From Puniceicoccus vermicola (lineage in GTDB: Bacteria > Verrucomicrobiota > Verrucomicrobiia > Opitutales > Puniceicoccaceae), in the NCBI RefSeq assembly GCF_014230055.1, contig NZ_JACHVA010000143.1:101191-165190 (forward strand): 64,000 nt of DNA, given 5' to 3'. Under the pieces are notes generated by a model. The model was given only the letters and a program-made list of their open reading frames with translations, ran no database searches and had not been told where the DNA came from. Positions within the stretch are counted from its first letter, which is position 1. The number at the start of each line of letters is the position of its first letter. A program made the translations under genes and the position numbers. Of this stretch, positions 25,722-34,452 are shown piece by piece.

Positions 25722-27677
25722 TTATTCTTCGACCCCAGAGCTGATCCCATCATTCGAACCAGACTCAGGAATCGCACTTGAATGGGCGTTCGACCTCGGA
25801 ATAGGTCCGGCATGGAAAGAAGGAAGCGTCGCCCCCGGCACCATGCGTTGAGGGATTCCTTCGGGCAGTGGGAGGCTAAGATTATCGGAGCCTTCTATGG
25901 ACAGTTGAGATGGATGAAAACGGTCAGCTAGCAACTGAGGCATGTAAACCGCGCTGCGAGAGTGCGGCAAAATTGCCTTGGGAACGGCCGAAGCCTCCAC
26001 CTCCCAGATGGAGAGCCCTTCAGCAATCTCCTCTCCTTCCGGAGTAGCGTCCCCGAAAGAAACGATATTGTTCCGATACTGAATTCCCTCGGGTCCATTC
26101 GGCTGCCTCGATACCGAAAATTGTCCGGTCAGGAGAATATTGTTGAGAAAGAAAAAATGCTCAAATCGGCGGCCTTCTCGATTAAGCGACGTAAAAAGGC
26201 GCTTGTACGGGGCGACAATGGTGTTATGCACCACCCAGAATCCTCCTGGAGCAGGAGTCACATCCTCCGGGATCTCCCCCATTCGTCCATCCGTCCAGAA
26301 CCGATCATACTTGATGCCAATTTTAAAAACCCCTCCCCGGCTCGTAGAATCCTCCCAGAGATCGACATCCCCCGGCGTCTGCAGACATACGTTGTCATAG
26401 AGGTAGATCGGCCCCGGCAGCGGAACTCCGCTCAAGGGCTGCCAAGAGAATGGCTCAAACGCGTCTATGATCATATTGCCTCGAATGGTTAAGTCTCTCG
26501 CGTGCTCCTCCGTTTCAAAGGCATTGTCGCCGATGCGCTCGATTCGGTTTTTCTCGATAATCGAGTGACTACTATTGGAGACAGATCCGCTGGAAAAGGC
26601 TTCAAAGGATTCCCAAACCCAGTTTTCCCGAATCACCCACTCCCGACCGATACGGCGAATGAGACCCGTCTCGTAACTGTAGGGCCGCTGCAATCCCCCT
26701 GTAACTGGAAGAAACCCTGCCTTGCGTTGCCAATGTTGCGGTCTCCGCTGGGAAGGGCTATCGGGAGAAGTATTCTTAGACTGAACCGTAATGATTTCTT
26801 CAATATCGGTGTAGACCGGGAACTGTGTGTAAAAACAATGCTCGACCCGTACCCGAGCGGTGCTCCCGTCCTCCTTGCCGGCCACGCCGTACCGACAGCC
26901 ATAGAACCAAGAGTTACGCACGACCAGATCGTCCGCCTCGGAATAGACTCCCGCCAAACCGGGGGTCTCGAAGGTAAAACCGTCAAGAATCACATGGGCC
27001 GAACCGGAAAACTTCAGTGCGATCAGAAAGTTATCCGGACGATTGGGCTGATTGCCCCAGCGACCACCGGCCGTAGGTGGTCCTACCGCCATTGTGGCGT
27101 CATTGGGATCGACCGCGCCGTATTTGCCGCCCGCATTCAATCGCACATAGAGATATTTCTCACTGGCATCCCAAGTGAATCCGTGTGTGTTCCCGGGATA
27201 GTCGTCATCGACAAAGTGAAAGGCTTTCAAGTCATCCAGTCTCTCATAGGGTGGCAGGTTCACACTGTCGCCCAACATTTGCACCGGACGATAATCCAAG
27301 GGAATTCGATAAAGCCCCAAGTCATGATCGACCAATTCCCAAGAGACCTTCCCACTACGCACCTCGGGAACCGCCCCCGACAGGACCGTCTGATAACAGC
27401 CGCCATCCTGAGCGATAATTTCCAGCGGTTGATCAACTGTGCCGCCCCGTGTCAGAATGATCGTCTCGTGATAGAGACCCGGGCCGACCCAGATTTGGTC
27501 GCCCGGTTGAGCAATGTCGATCGCCGCTTGGATTGTTTTCAGTGCGTCTTCCGGAACGCGACCACCCGCAGAATCGTGACCGGAATCTCCGTTCACATAA
27601 AAGCTGTCTCCAAACAAGCTGGTGCTCGCGCTGGCAAGAAACAAGCAAAGCATTAAAATGAAAGGGGGTTTTCGCAT
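25722..27677 (-). CDS. Secreted right-handed parallel beta-helix protein
   Basis: Predicted 651 residues from the ATG at 27677 with AGGA upstream. A signal peptide (RKPPFILMLCLFLASASTS) is followed by the entry motif typical of DUF1565/pectate-lyase-like proteins (FYVNGDSGHDSAGG and ALKTIQAAIDIAQPGDQIWV). Later come repeated beta-helix rungs (FETPGLAGVYSEADDLVVRN and IIEKNRIERIGDNAFETEEH). Such proteins are polysaccharide lyases, hydrolases or binders, and the class cannot be told without alignment. Its promoter faces lacI across 236 bp containing operator B. Confidence 0.8.
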   Translation of the reverse strand: MRKPPFILMLCLFLASASTSLFGDSFYVNGDSGHDSAGGRVPEDALKTIQAAIDIAQPGDQIWVGPGLYHETIILTRGGTVDQPLEIIAQDGGCYQTVLSGAVPEVRSGKVSWELVDHDLGLYRIPLDYRPVQMLGDSVNLPPYERLDDLKAFHFVDDDYPGNTHGFTWDASEKYLYVRLNAGGKYGAVDPNDATMAVGPPTAGGRWGNQPNRPDNFLIALKFSGSAHVILDGFTFETPGLAGVYSEADDLVVRNSWFYGCRYGVAGKEDGSTARVRVEHCFYTQFPVYTDIEEIITVQSKNTSPDSPSQRRPQHWQRKAGFLPVTGGLQRPYSYETGLIRRIGREWVIRENWVWESFEAFSSGSVSNSSHSIIEKNRIERIGDNAFETEEHARDLTIRGNMIIDAFEPFSWQPLSGVPLPGPIYLYDNVCLQTPGDVDLWEDSTSRGGVFKIGIKYDRFWTDGRMGEIPEDVTPAPGGFWVVHNTIVAPYKRLFTSLNREGRRFEHFFFLNNILLTGQFSVSRQPNGPEGIQYRNNIVSFGDATPEGEEIAEGLSIWEVEASAVPKAILPHSRSAVYMPQLLADRFHPSQLSIEGSDNLSLPLPEGIPQRMVPGATLPSFHAGPIPRSNAHSSAIPESGSNDGISSGVEE

Positions 27678-27822
27678 AATCCTAGTGAATACTATTACCA
27701 ACAATAAGCGCAGGAATCATCCCTCGCGAGAGCGGGATTCTGAAACGGAGAGATACTAACCAGAACGCTTACTGCTTCGATCAATCTCAAGGGTTGACTT
27801 GAGACTCGCAATGCCGAGAGGT

Positions 27823-27836
27823 TTTAACACGTTAAA
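27823..27836. promoter_or_regulatory. LacI-type operator, module 1 site B
   Basis: TTTAAC-AC-GTTAAA with perfect 6-bp arms. It lies between the divergent beta-helix and lacI genes, 78 bp before lacI and 146 bp before the beta-helix gene, and so could control both, including autoregulation. Confidence 0.75.
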
Positions 27837-27913
27837 CCCATAAGCTGGTCCCTCTCTCCAATCCACAGCGACTCGACTCTTCCCCGATCCACTTCCCCCC
27901 TCCCGCAGAAACA

Positions 27914-28963
27914 ATGCCCCCCAAGAACTCCTCAGATCAGCCCACTCCTCCCGTTACTCTGCAGAACATCGCCGATCGATTGGGGGTAACCCGGGCACTG
28001 GTTTCGATGGCCCTGCGCAACTCGCCGAAGGTAGCGGCCGCCACAAGGGAACGGGTCCAGGCCATGGCTCGCGAAATGGGCTATCGCTCCAACCCTTTGG
28101 TTCGCGCCCTGATGTCGGAAGTGCGCCAGCGTCGGAAGCATGTCTATCGGGCAACGCTCGCATTTATCACGAATTTGAAAACGGAAAACCACTGGCAAGG
28201 ATTGACTGTGTATCCGGACTACTTCAATGGAGCGAAACAGGCCGCGCGACGTCTGGGATACGATGTGGAACACTTCTGGTTGGGCAACTACCGCTCGAAC
28301 CCCACCCGATTAGCCGAGGTTCTCCGCGCACGAGGAATACCAGGCGTGCTCATACCTCCGCTACCCGCCGAAAACCATTCCTTTGACATGGACCTGAAAG
28401 GCTTTAGCGCCGTGACGTTTGGATACTCGATGAAACGACCGAACATCCCTCGGGTTTGCAACCATCACATCCATACCGTGCAGTTGGCCGTCGAGCATCT
28501 GGTTGAACGTGGCTACCAACGGATCGGTTTCGCCCTGCGCAAGGATGAAGTCGCACAAGTGAATTACCTCTGGCGGGCGGGATTGACCGTGGTTCAATAC
28601 TTATTCCCGAATCTAACCATTCAGATCTTCGAACCCGATCAGTGGACCGAAGAGGCCTTTCAGAAATGGGTTGCATCACACCGGCCCGAAGTCGTCATAG
28701 GAGGCAATAAAACACTCTGGAAATGGATGGGCCATCTCGGGTTGAGGATCCCGGAGGAAATCGGCTTCCTGCACCTCGACTGCCGAAAGGACGAAGAAAT
28801 CAGCGGCACCTATCAAAATACCTTAAGCTTAGGAGAGTCCGGAATCGAACTACTAGCCAGCTTAGTAGAGTCCAATACCACGGTGGAAGATGAGCAACCC
28901 CGGGTCATGATGCTTCAAAGCGATTTCCACGAAGGACGAACCCTACGACCCATCGAAAAATAG
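27914..28963 (+). CDS. LacI-family transcriptional regulator, module 1
   Basis: This 349-residue protein has the LacI helix-turn-helix at residues 15-60 (VTLQNIADRLGVTRALVSMA then REMGYRSNPLVRAL). A periplasmic-binding-protein-like sensor domain of about 280 residues follows. LacI proteins bind palindromes with a central pair of bases between two half-sites. Four such sites (TTTAAC-N2-GTTAAA) surround the module, two of them flanking this gene. The effector is presumably a sugar from the target glycan, but this is not shown by the sequence. Confidence 0.93.
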   Translation: MPPKNSSDQPTPPVTLQNIADRLGVTRALVSMALRNSPKVAAATRERVQAMAREMGYRSNPLVRALMSEVRQRRKHVYRATLAFITNLKTENHWQGLTVYPDYFNGAKQAARRLGYDVEHFWLGNYRSNPTRLAEVLRARGIPGVLIPPLPAENHSFDMDLKGFSAVTFGYSMKRPNIPRVCNHHIHTVQLAVEHLVERGYQRIGFALRKDEVAQVNYLWRAGLTVVQYLFPNLTIQIFEPDQWTEEAFQKWVASHRPEVVIGGNKTLWKWMGHLGLRIPEEIGFLHLDCRKDEEISGTYQNTLSLGESGIELLASLVESNTTVEDEQPRVMMLQSDFHEGRTLRPIEK

Positions 28964-28969
28964 AACGAA

Positions 28970-28983
28970 TTTAACGAGTTAAC
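28970..28983. promoter_or_regulatory. LacI-type operator, module 1 site C
   Basis: TTTAAC-GA-GTTAAC, five of six positions symmetric. It lies in the 65-bp gap between lacI and the oxidoreductase gene, 46 bp before its ATG, a position suited to repression. Confidence 0.7.
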
Positions 28984-29028
28984 GCATACCGCGGTTGTCG
29001 CTGAAGAGCCCTACCGGAGAGTTGTAGG

Positions 29029-30267
29029 ATGAAAACGCAACGCGTAGGCGTCATCCTCATTGGCATCAACGGCTATGGATTCCGATTCCTCCAGGAAACT
29101 TTCCGCCTGGAAACCCTGGGGGAGGTCCGTCTTCAGGCGGTTATCGACCCGGCAGCAGCTCAAAACCCTGAATGGGCATACCTGCAATCTACCGGAGTTC
29201 CCGCTTTCGACGATCTCAAGGATTGTCTGGATTCGGGAATCGAGGCGGATCTCGTGGTTATTGTCTCTCCGATCGCATTTCACGCGTCTCAGACCTGTGC
29301 GGCCTTAGCGGCCGGCATGGACGTCCTCTGCGAAAAACCAATTTGCGCGACAATGGCGGAGGCCCGCCGAATGATGGCAGCGCGCGATGCCTCCGGCCGA
29401 TATTTGGAAATCGGCTACCAATGGTCTTTCAGTTCACCCGTGCAGGCCTTGAAGACAGACATACTCGCTGGCCGGCTGGGCTCGCTCCGATCGCTGCGAA
29501 CCTGCGTAGCTTGGCCGCGAGGAGAGGTCTACTTCCAAAGAAACAATTGGGCTGGACGAGTTCGCGATCCAGAGGGTCGACCTGTCTTTGACAGTCCGGT
29601 AAACAACGCCACCGCTCATTTTCTTCACAACATGCTCTTTGTTGCCGGAATCTCCCCCACACTATCTGCCACACCCAAGATCATTGAGGCGGAGTGCTAC
29701 CGGGGAAACCTGATCGAGAATTTCGATACCGCCTGCTGCAGGCTGGAAACCGTTGAAGGTCCGGAGGTCCTCTTTTTCACCACGCACTGCACGAAGGAAA
29801 AGATCGGCCCCCAGTTCTCGTTCTCCTGCGATGAGGCCCAGATCGAATACACCGCCGGCGGCTCGATCATCGCCCGGCTTTCCAACGGTGATCAGAAGGA
29901 CTATGGAAATCCTGAAGGTGATCCGATGGAGAAATTCCGATACTGCTTGGACCGCTGTCGCGACCCACACAAATTCCCGGCGGTATGCGGCCCTGAAGCA
30001 GCCATAGCCCACACCTCCTGTGTCCAAGGATTTCAGGCGACTCCTGTGATAGCTCTCCCAGCCAGTCAACTGCAGTACTCAAACGATAAGCCTGAGACCA
30101 AACTTACTTTCCTGCCGGGCTTGGACGCGGAGATCCTAGAAGGATATCGCAAGGGTCTTCTGTTTTCGGAAATGAAATTGCCCTGGTCTTCACCCGCGAC
30201 GCGGGTGTCTCTCCCCGTGGGTCCGACAGAAACCATTGGGGCGCGGGAAGCTAGCGGTCTCTCGTAA
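29029..30267 (+). CDS. Gfo/Idh/MocA family oxidoreductase
   Basis: This 412-residue protein has an N-terminal Rossmann fold (RVGVILIGINGYGFRF) and the conserved lysine motif LCEKPICATMAEARRM near residue 105. The Gfo/Idh/MocA C-terminal beta-sheet domain follows. These NAD(P)-dependent enzymes oxidise or reduce sugars and inositols. No signal peptide is seen, so it is cytoplasmic. It lies behind operator C and probably processes the imported product of module 1. Confidence 0.9.
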   Translation: MKTQRVGVILIGINGYGFRFLQETFRLETLGEVRLQAVIDPAAAQNPEWAYLQSTGVPAFDDLKDCLDSGIEADLVVIVSPIAFHASQTCAALAAGMDVLCEKPICATMAEARRMMAARDASGRYLEIGYQWSFSSPVQALKTDILAGRLGSLRSLRTCVAWPRGEVYFQRNNWAGRVRDPEGRPVFDSPVNNATAHFLHNMLFVAGISPTLSATPKIIEAECYRGNLIENFDTACCRLETVEGPEVLFFTTHCTKEKIGPQFSFSCDEAQIEYTAGGSIIARLSNGDQKDYGNPEGDPMEKFRYCLDRCRDPHKFPAVCGPEAAIAHTSCVQGFQATPVIALPASQLQYSNDKPETKLTFLPGLDAEILEGYRKGLLFSEMKLPWSSPATRVSLPVGPTETIGAREASGLS

Positions 30268-30327
30268 GCTCTCTCCAACCGATTCCCACACGATCACAAA
30301 AGCTGCTCTCGCTATCTTTCGGTCACC

Positions 30328-33300
30328 CTATTCTTCGGAAACCTTCCGAGCATCGTTTTCGGCCGACATCCGGGCTTGCTGACGTTGCCATTCGAAGATT
30401 GAACGAATCCTGGGTTCCGGACGAGGGACTTCAAACTCGCGATCCGAAGGTAGAGGAAAGATGCGGTTGTTTTCCAATCGAAGAAACTCGCCAATCCCCT
30501 GTGCAAATGAAGCCACCTCCGTGATTGGACCATAAAATCGATTGTCCAGGATCTCGATACCCGTACAATTCGCTGCGCCCACGAGAATGGCGGGATTTTG
30601 TCCGTTGGGGAGCGCGAATACGTTGTCGGCAATAATATGATCGAAGCTCTTCTCCTTGACGTAGATCCCACGCTTTCCGCCAACAACAAAACGATTGTAG
30701 ACGATTATCCATGCCTCATTCCCACCGAGCATCGTAACGCCAGACTTCGGGGCGATGACATCATTGTAATAAACGACATTCCGGGGCCCTTGGGGCCCGT
30801 GCGAAGTGCTGCTGGGCCCCGAAGCAAAGAAGCCGTGCCCATAAGTTCCTTGCCCGAGATCCGACTCTCTCTGCTCGATCCGATTATTCTCGAATAGATT
30901 CTCGTGAGTCCAACCGGCGTGCCACTGGGCATCACTGCCGACAAAGTGGCTGTCGCGAATGACATTTCCGGCGGAACCCCATTGCAAATCCGGTGCATGC
31001 CGCATGCCGCGGGTGAAGACGTCCTCCATCAGACAATCGTAGGAGCGCTCAAAACCAACGTAACCCGTGCCGCCGCCCCCTTTGAAGAGAGAGTCAAATA
31101 CCTCCACATTTTGCACCTCACAGAACTTCGAACGTGTAAAATACAAAGGATTGCGACCGGCATTGACGATCTTTACCGAGCTAACCCAGCTGTTCCACGC
31201 GTAGCAAAACGTCACCCCGTCGGTCCATAAATCTTCGATCGGATACCAGAGGGTTTCAGGTATGCGCGGCCCGACCAACTCTTGGGTGAAAACCTTCTGC
31301 TCAATAGTCAGGTCCTCAATGCCCACCCCTTCGGCGGTTCGTATGCGACAGACGAACGAACCGTCTTCGACTGGGAAGTCGATCCGAAGAGCCTGCGAGA
31401 CCGTAACTGTATCCCCATCGACAGAAACAACCTCCAGCTGATTGCTTCTGAATGTCCCCCAAGGACTAACATTGCCCGTAATTTCATTCCATCGCGGTGT
31501 AGCGGGCGCCTCGATATAAAGACGATCTCCCGACTTAAGTCCGTATCCAGACGCCAGCTTAAGCTGGCGACTGCCTCGCTCTGCCGTTTCCAACAACGGC
31601 ATAACGGAAGAAACCGGCCCTCCTCCCAGTACCATGATCGCTGCGTGCTGATCCAGCCACCGATCTCCCGGCTGAGGATCTTCGGACACGGTGACGCTAA
31701 AAGAGTCGGAAAATGTATCCCCATTCGCGTAGCCAATCGTAGCCTTAAGGGTATGCGTTCCAGGGCCGAGTTTCCCCAAAAGATCCTTTCCACGACAACG
31801 CAGGAAAAATCGATTGCCCCAGTGATCTTTCCGACTGCGAGCATCTACAATCGAACTTCCATGGGAGACACGTAATTCCACTAGATTCTTCGGGTTGGCT
31901 TGAATCTCAAAGAATCCGTTCGGCCCGATAATCTTATCAGGGGACCATATCCGGCTACGAATTTCCCCATAAGGAATGTAATCCTGAAAAACCAACCGGG
32001 TCCTTTCCTGCCCTGCTCCTCGAATCACTACGCCGGAATCATAAATGACAACCGGACGATTGAGGAGAAACTCCCCGGGCGGAAGCTCAACGACTCCACC
32101 CCCAGAATCAGCGACCTCTGCTACGGCATCGTTCAGCAATGTCGCGATGTCATCCCCTTCATGTCCCTCGAATCGATCCACGCCGACGATGATCGGTAGC
32201 TGCGGAATCCCTCCCGAGACGCCCGCCATTCTCCAGTCAGGATACACGAACCCATCCGGTCCGGGGACATCCGCATCGGTGAGCAGTGTATCGTTCGGAT
32301 CAAGTTTATAACTGGGAGTCCAGGGCGGGGTCATATCCGGCGAGTAAACCTCCAAACGCAGAGTATCGAAGTCAGTGGTGCTGGTGTCCCTACGGTAAGA
32401 ATGAAGCCAGCCCTCGACCTCGACGGCCCCATCCGGTGCGACCGCGACGACCGAATAGTCACGCCACGTGCGGCTGTTGACGGAGACCAAGTTCTCTCTG
32501 CCATCGGGCGAATCGATCCGATGACCTTCTCGATCATAAAAAAGAAGATAGCCCCCCACACCTTTCCCGTCGATTCTGCGAGCCAGAAACCGGAACCGAA
32601 AAATCTGCCCCGGCTCAGCGGGCAATCGGGGTGTAGCAACTGACGAACCCTCCTCCGTAGAAGAATCTTCCACCCGGAGTCCCCAATCGCCGTTATGTGC
32701 TGCCTCCGAACGAATTGAACTCATGGGCTCGCTCTCATCGATAACCCATCCGTCCAAAGCTTCCTCAAAACCGCTCTCGAACCGAGGGGAACCGGGTCCC
32801 GAAGAGGAATGAGCTTCACTGATCAATTTCAGGTAGGCCTCTGCTAATCGTCGTCCGAATTCCCGTTGAGACTTGGCATCGAAATGGGTGTTATCCGGCT
32901 TACAGGTCAAGCCGTCGCTCGAAACGAATCCTGCATAATCCGTTTCCATCGCAAAGTCGCGCAAAGCCCGATCCACCTGGAACGTGTCCGCATTCCACGG
33001 TCTCGTCGGAAATTGCCCCAATTGCCCAACGAGGATCGGCAGGTTCGGATCGCTGAATTCGGTCCGAAATCGATTCATCAAAACATTCAAATTCTTTTCA
33101 TAATTCGCAGCACGCTTGCCCGAAACATCCGCTTCCCCCTGGTGCCAAAGGATTCCTTTCAGCGTTCCGTCCTGCATCGCTCGCTTGGTCCGGGAAACGG
33201 CATCGTCATAAGGGTAGCTCTTGGTCTGCTCGTGATAGCCCCCTGGAACCCATTTGGTAATCGAAGATCCACCACAAGCCGCAGGAATGAGCCCAATGAC

Positions 33301-33633
33301 CACATCTTCCTGTTCATCCGCAATGGCCTCGGCGAAGCTTCGCCCCGGACCGACTCCGGCGATGGATTTATCAAAATGAATCGGATCGACCGCCGGCACC
33401 CATTCACCGTTTTCGGAGAGCATCAGAATCCGCGGATTTGGAATTTTATCCTCTGGAGCGACTTTGCCTCGTCCCGCCATATTGGATTGTCCGGCGAGCA
33501 GAAAAAGGTGAAATTTATCCTTGGAAGGTAAAGACTCCGAGACATCGGCCACAGCATACCCCAAACCAGTGGAAAAGGATATAGCGAGGCAAAGCAACGA
33601 TGCCCCTAATGAGAGAAACTTGGGAATAGGCAT
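30328..33633 (-). CDS. Secreted sialate O-acetylesterase-like/beta-helix fusion
   Basis: This 1,101-residue protein has an N-terminal signal (LSLGASLLCLAISFSTGLGY). Residues 40-270 form an SGNH esterase domain of the SASA/DUF303 family. The serine is in LLAGQSNMAGRG (S50), the conserved blocks are ACGGSS and WHQGEADVSG, and the Asp/His pair is in DNTHFDAKSQ. A carbohydrate-binding-module-like beta-sandwich (about 275-420) follows. The C-terminal 550 residues begin VVELPPGEFLLNRPVVIYDS and contain many beta-helix rungs. It should deacetylate and bind or cleave a polysaccharide outside the cell. It is the last gene of a probable three-gene operon from 37935, with a 49-bp gap. Confidence 0.8.
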   Translation of the reverse strand: MPIPKFLSLGASLLCLAISFSTGLGYAVADVSESLPSKDKFHLFLLAGQSNMAGRGKVAPEDKIPNPRILMLSENGEWVPAVDPIHFDKSIAGVGPGRSFAEAIADEQEDVVIGLIPAACGGSSITKWVPGGYHEQTKSYPYDDAVSRTKRAMQDGTLKGILWHQGEADVSGKRAANYEKNLNVLMNRFRTEFSDPNLPILVGQLGQFPTRPWNADTFQVDRALRDFAMETDYAGFVSSDGLTCKPDNTHFDAKSQREFGRRLAEAYLKLISEAHSSSGPGSPRFESGFEEALDGWVIDESEPMSSIRSEAAHNGDWGLRVEDSSTEEGSSVATPRLPAEPGQIFRFRFLARRIDGKGVGGYLLFYDREGHRIDSPDGRENLVSVNSRTWRDYSVVAVAPDGAVEVEGWLHSYRRDTSTTDFDTLRLEVYSPDMTPPWTPSYKLDPNDTLLTDADVPGPDGFVYPDWRMAGVSGGIPQLPIIVGVDRFEGHEGDDIATLLNDAVAEVADSGGGVVELPPGEFLLNRPVVIYDSGVVIRGAGQERTRLVFQDYIPYGEIRSRIWSPDKIIGPNGFFEIQANPKNLVELRVSHGSSIVDARSRKDHWGNRFFLRCRGKDLLGKLGPGTHTLKATIGYANGDTFSDSFSVTVSEDPQPGDRWLDQHAAIMVLGGGPVSSVMPLLETAERGSRQLKLASGYGLKSGDRLYIEAPATPRWNEITGNVSPWGTFRSNQLEVVSVDGDTVTVSQALRIDFPVEDGSFVCRIRTAEGVGIEDLTIEQKVFTQELVGPRIPETLWYPIEDLWTDGVTFCYAWNSWVSSVKIVNAGRNPLYFTRSKFCEVQNVEVFDSLFKGGGGTGYVGFERSYDCLMEDVFTRGMRHAPDLQWGSAGNVIRDSHFVGSDAQWHAGWTHENLFENNRIEQRESDLGQGTYGHGFFASGPSSTSHGPQGPRNVVYYNDVIAPKSGVTMLGGNEAWIIVYNRFVVGGKRGIYVKEKSFDHIIADNVFALPNGQNPAILVGAANCTGIEILDNRFYGPITEVASFAQGIGEFLRLENNRIFPLPSDREFEVPRPEPRIRSIFEWQRQQARMSAENDARKVSEE

Positions 33634-33682
33634 AGAAAGGAGAATTGAATGTTAATCGGACCGCGCACGCAGGCAGGAGCCG

Positions 33683-34447
33683 TCAGTCCTGCGGAGTGGG
33701 TCTGTCGTAAATGACTCGAAATTCGATCGGGGCTCCCACGGCAATCACCGGCTCGGAAGCATCCGATTCCGCCTGAGCCCCCGGCATGAGCAAAATGAAT
33801 AAACGCCTCTCGGACGGGATGCTGATACGGGTGCTCGTTACCAGTTCCCATTGTGCCTCGTCGATCGAACGGGCGATCTGAACATTCAGATGTCCATCAG
33901 AACTGGGCGGCCAAAAGAGCACTTGGGACTGACCCGGCCCAATGCGGGAGATATCCTCTCCCATACGCACGGCCAACGGCCACTCGGTGAAATTGAGCGC
34001 CAGAGTCTGTCCAGGCCCCAGCGAGCGATCCGCAAAAGAAGTCGCAAAGATCCCAAACTTCCGTTGCTCCCCGCGACCAACTGCCGAAATGAGCACCAAA
34101 AACTCATCTCCCCCATTCCGAACATCAATTCGGGCAACAACTGGCTCTTCTCGTTCTGCACTTCCCGGAGAATTCGTAGGGGCAACCCGGGGAAACCGAT
34201 AAAAATCCACTGAACCGTTTATAGCCAGTGCTTCTATCGGTTGGCCGATCGAACTCGAACGCGCGATGATACGCGTTCGATCATTCCCGGGAGAACGAAC
34301 GGCCAGATCCGTCACAATTCCGTTCACGGAGACCACCCGCAAAGTCACGGGACGGGCCTCCTGCATTTCGGAGGGCTGGGCCCCTACGCTCATCACGAAA
34401 AAAAGAGGGAGCAATCGAAAGATGCCGATGTAGGAAATTACTTGCAT
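33683..34447 (-). CDS. Small secreted partner of Verru_Chthon protein, module 1
   Basis: This 254-residue protein has a signal peptide (SYIGIFRLLPLFFVMSVGAQ). The rest is beta-rich and unrecognised (ARPVTLRVVSVNGIVTDLAV, EEPVVARIDVRNGGDEFLVL). It starts 5 bp after the large prepilin-type gene. A protein of about the same size and architecture (51426-52199) is paired with the second large gene, although the order differs there. I infer a partner role in the same surface structure. No known domain is assigned. Confidence 0.6.
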   Translation of the reverse strand: MQVISYIGIFRLLPLFFVMSVGAQPSEMQEARPVTLRVVSVNGIVTDLAVRSPGNDRTRIIARSSSIGQPIEALAINGSVDFYRFPRVAPTNSPGSAEREEPVVARIDVRNGGDEFLVLISAVGRGEQRKFGIFATSFADRSLGPGQTLALNFTEWPLAVRMGEDISRIGPGQSQVLFWPPSSDGHLNVQIARSIDEAQWELVTSTRISIPSERRLFILLMPGAQAESDASEPVIAVGAPIEFRVIYDRPTPQD

Positions 34448-34452
34448 TGCCT

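Noticed and set aside
26502..27656. 384-residue plus-strand frame
   Set aside because: Antisense to the beta-helix gene that has a signal peptide and helix rungs.
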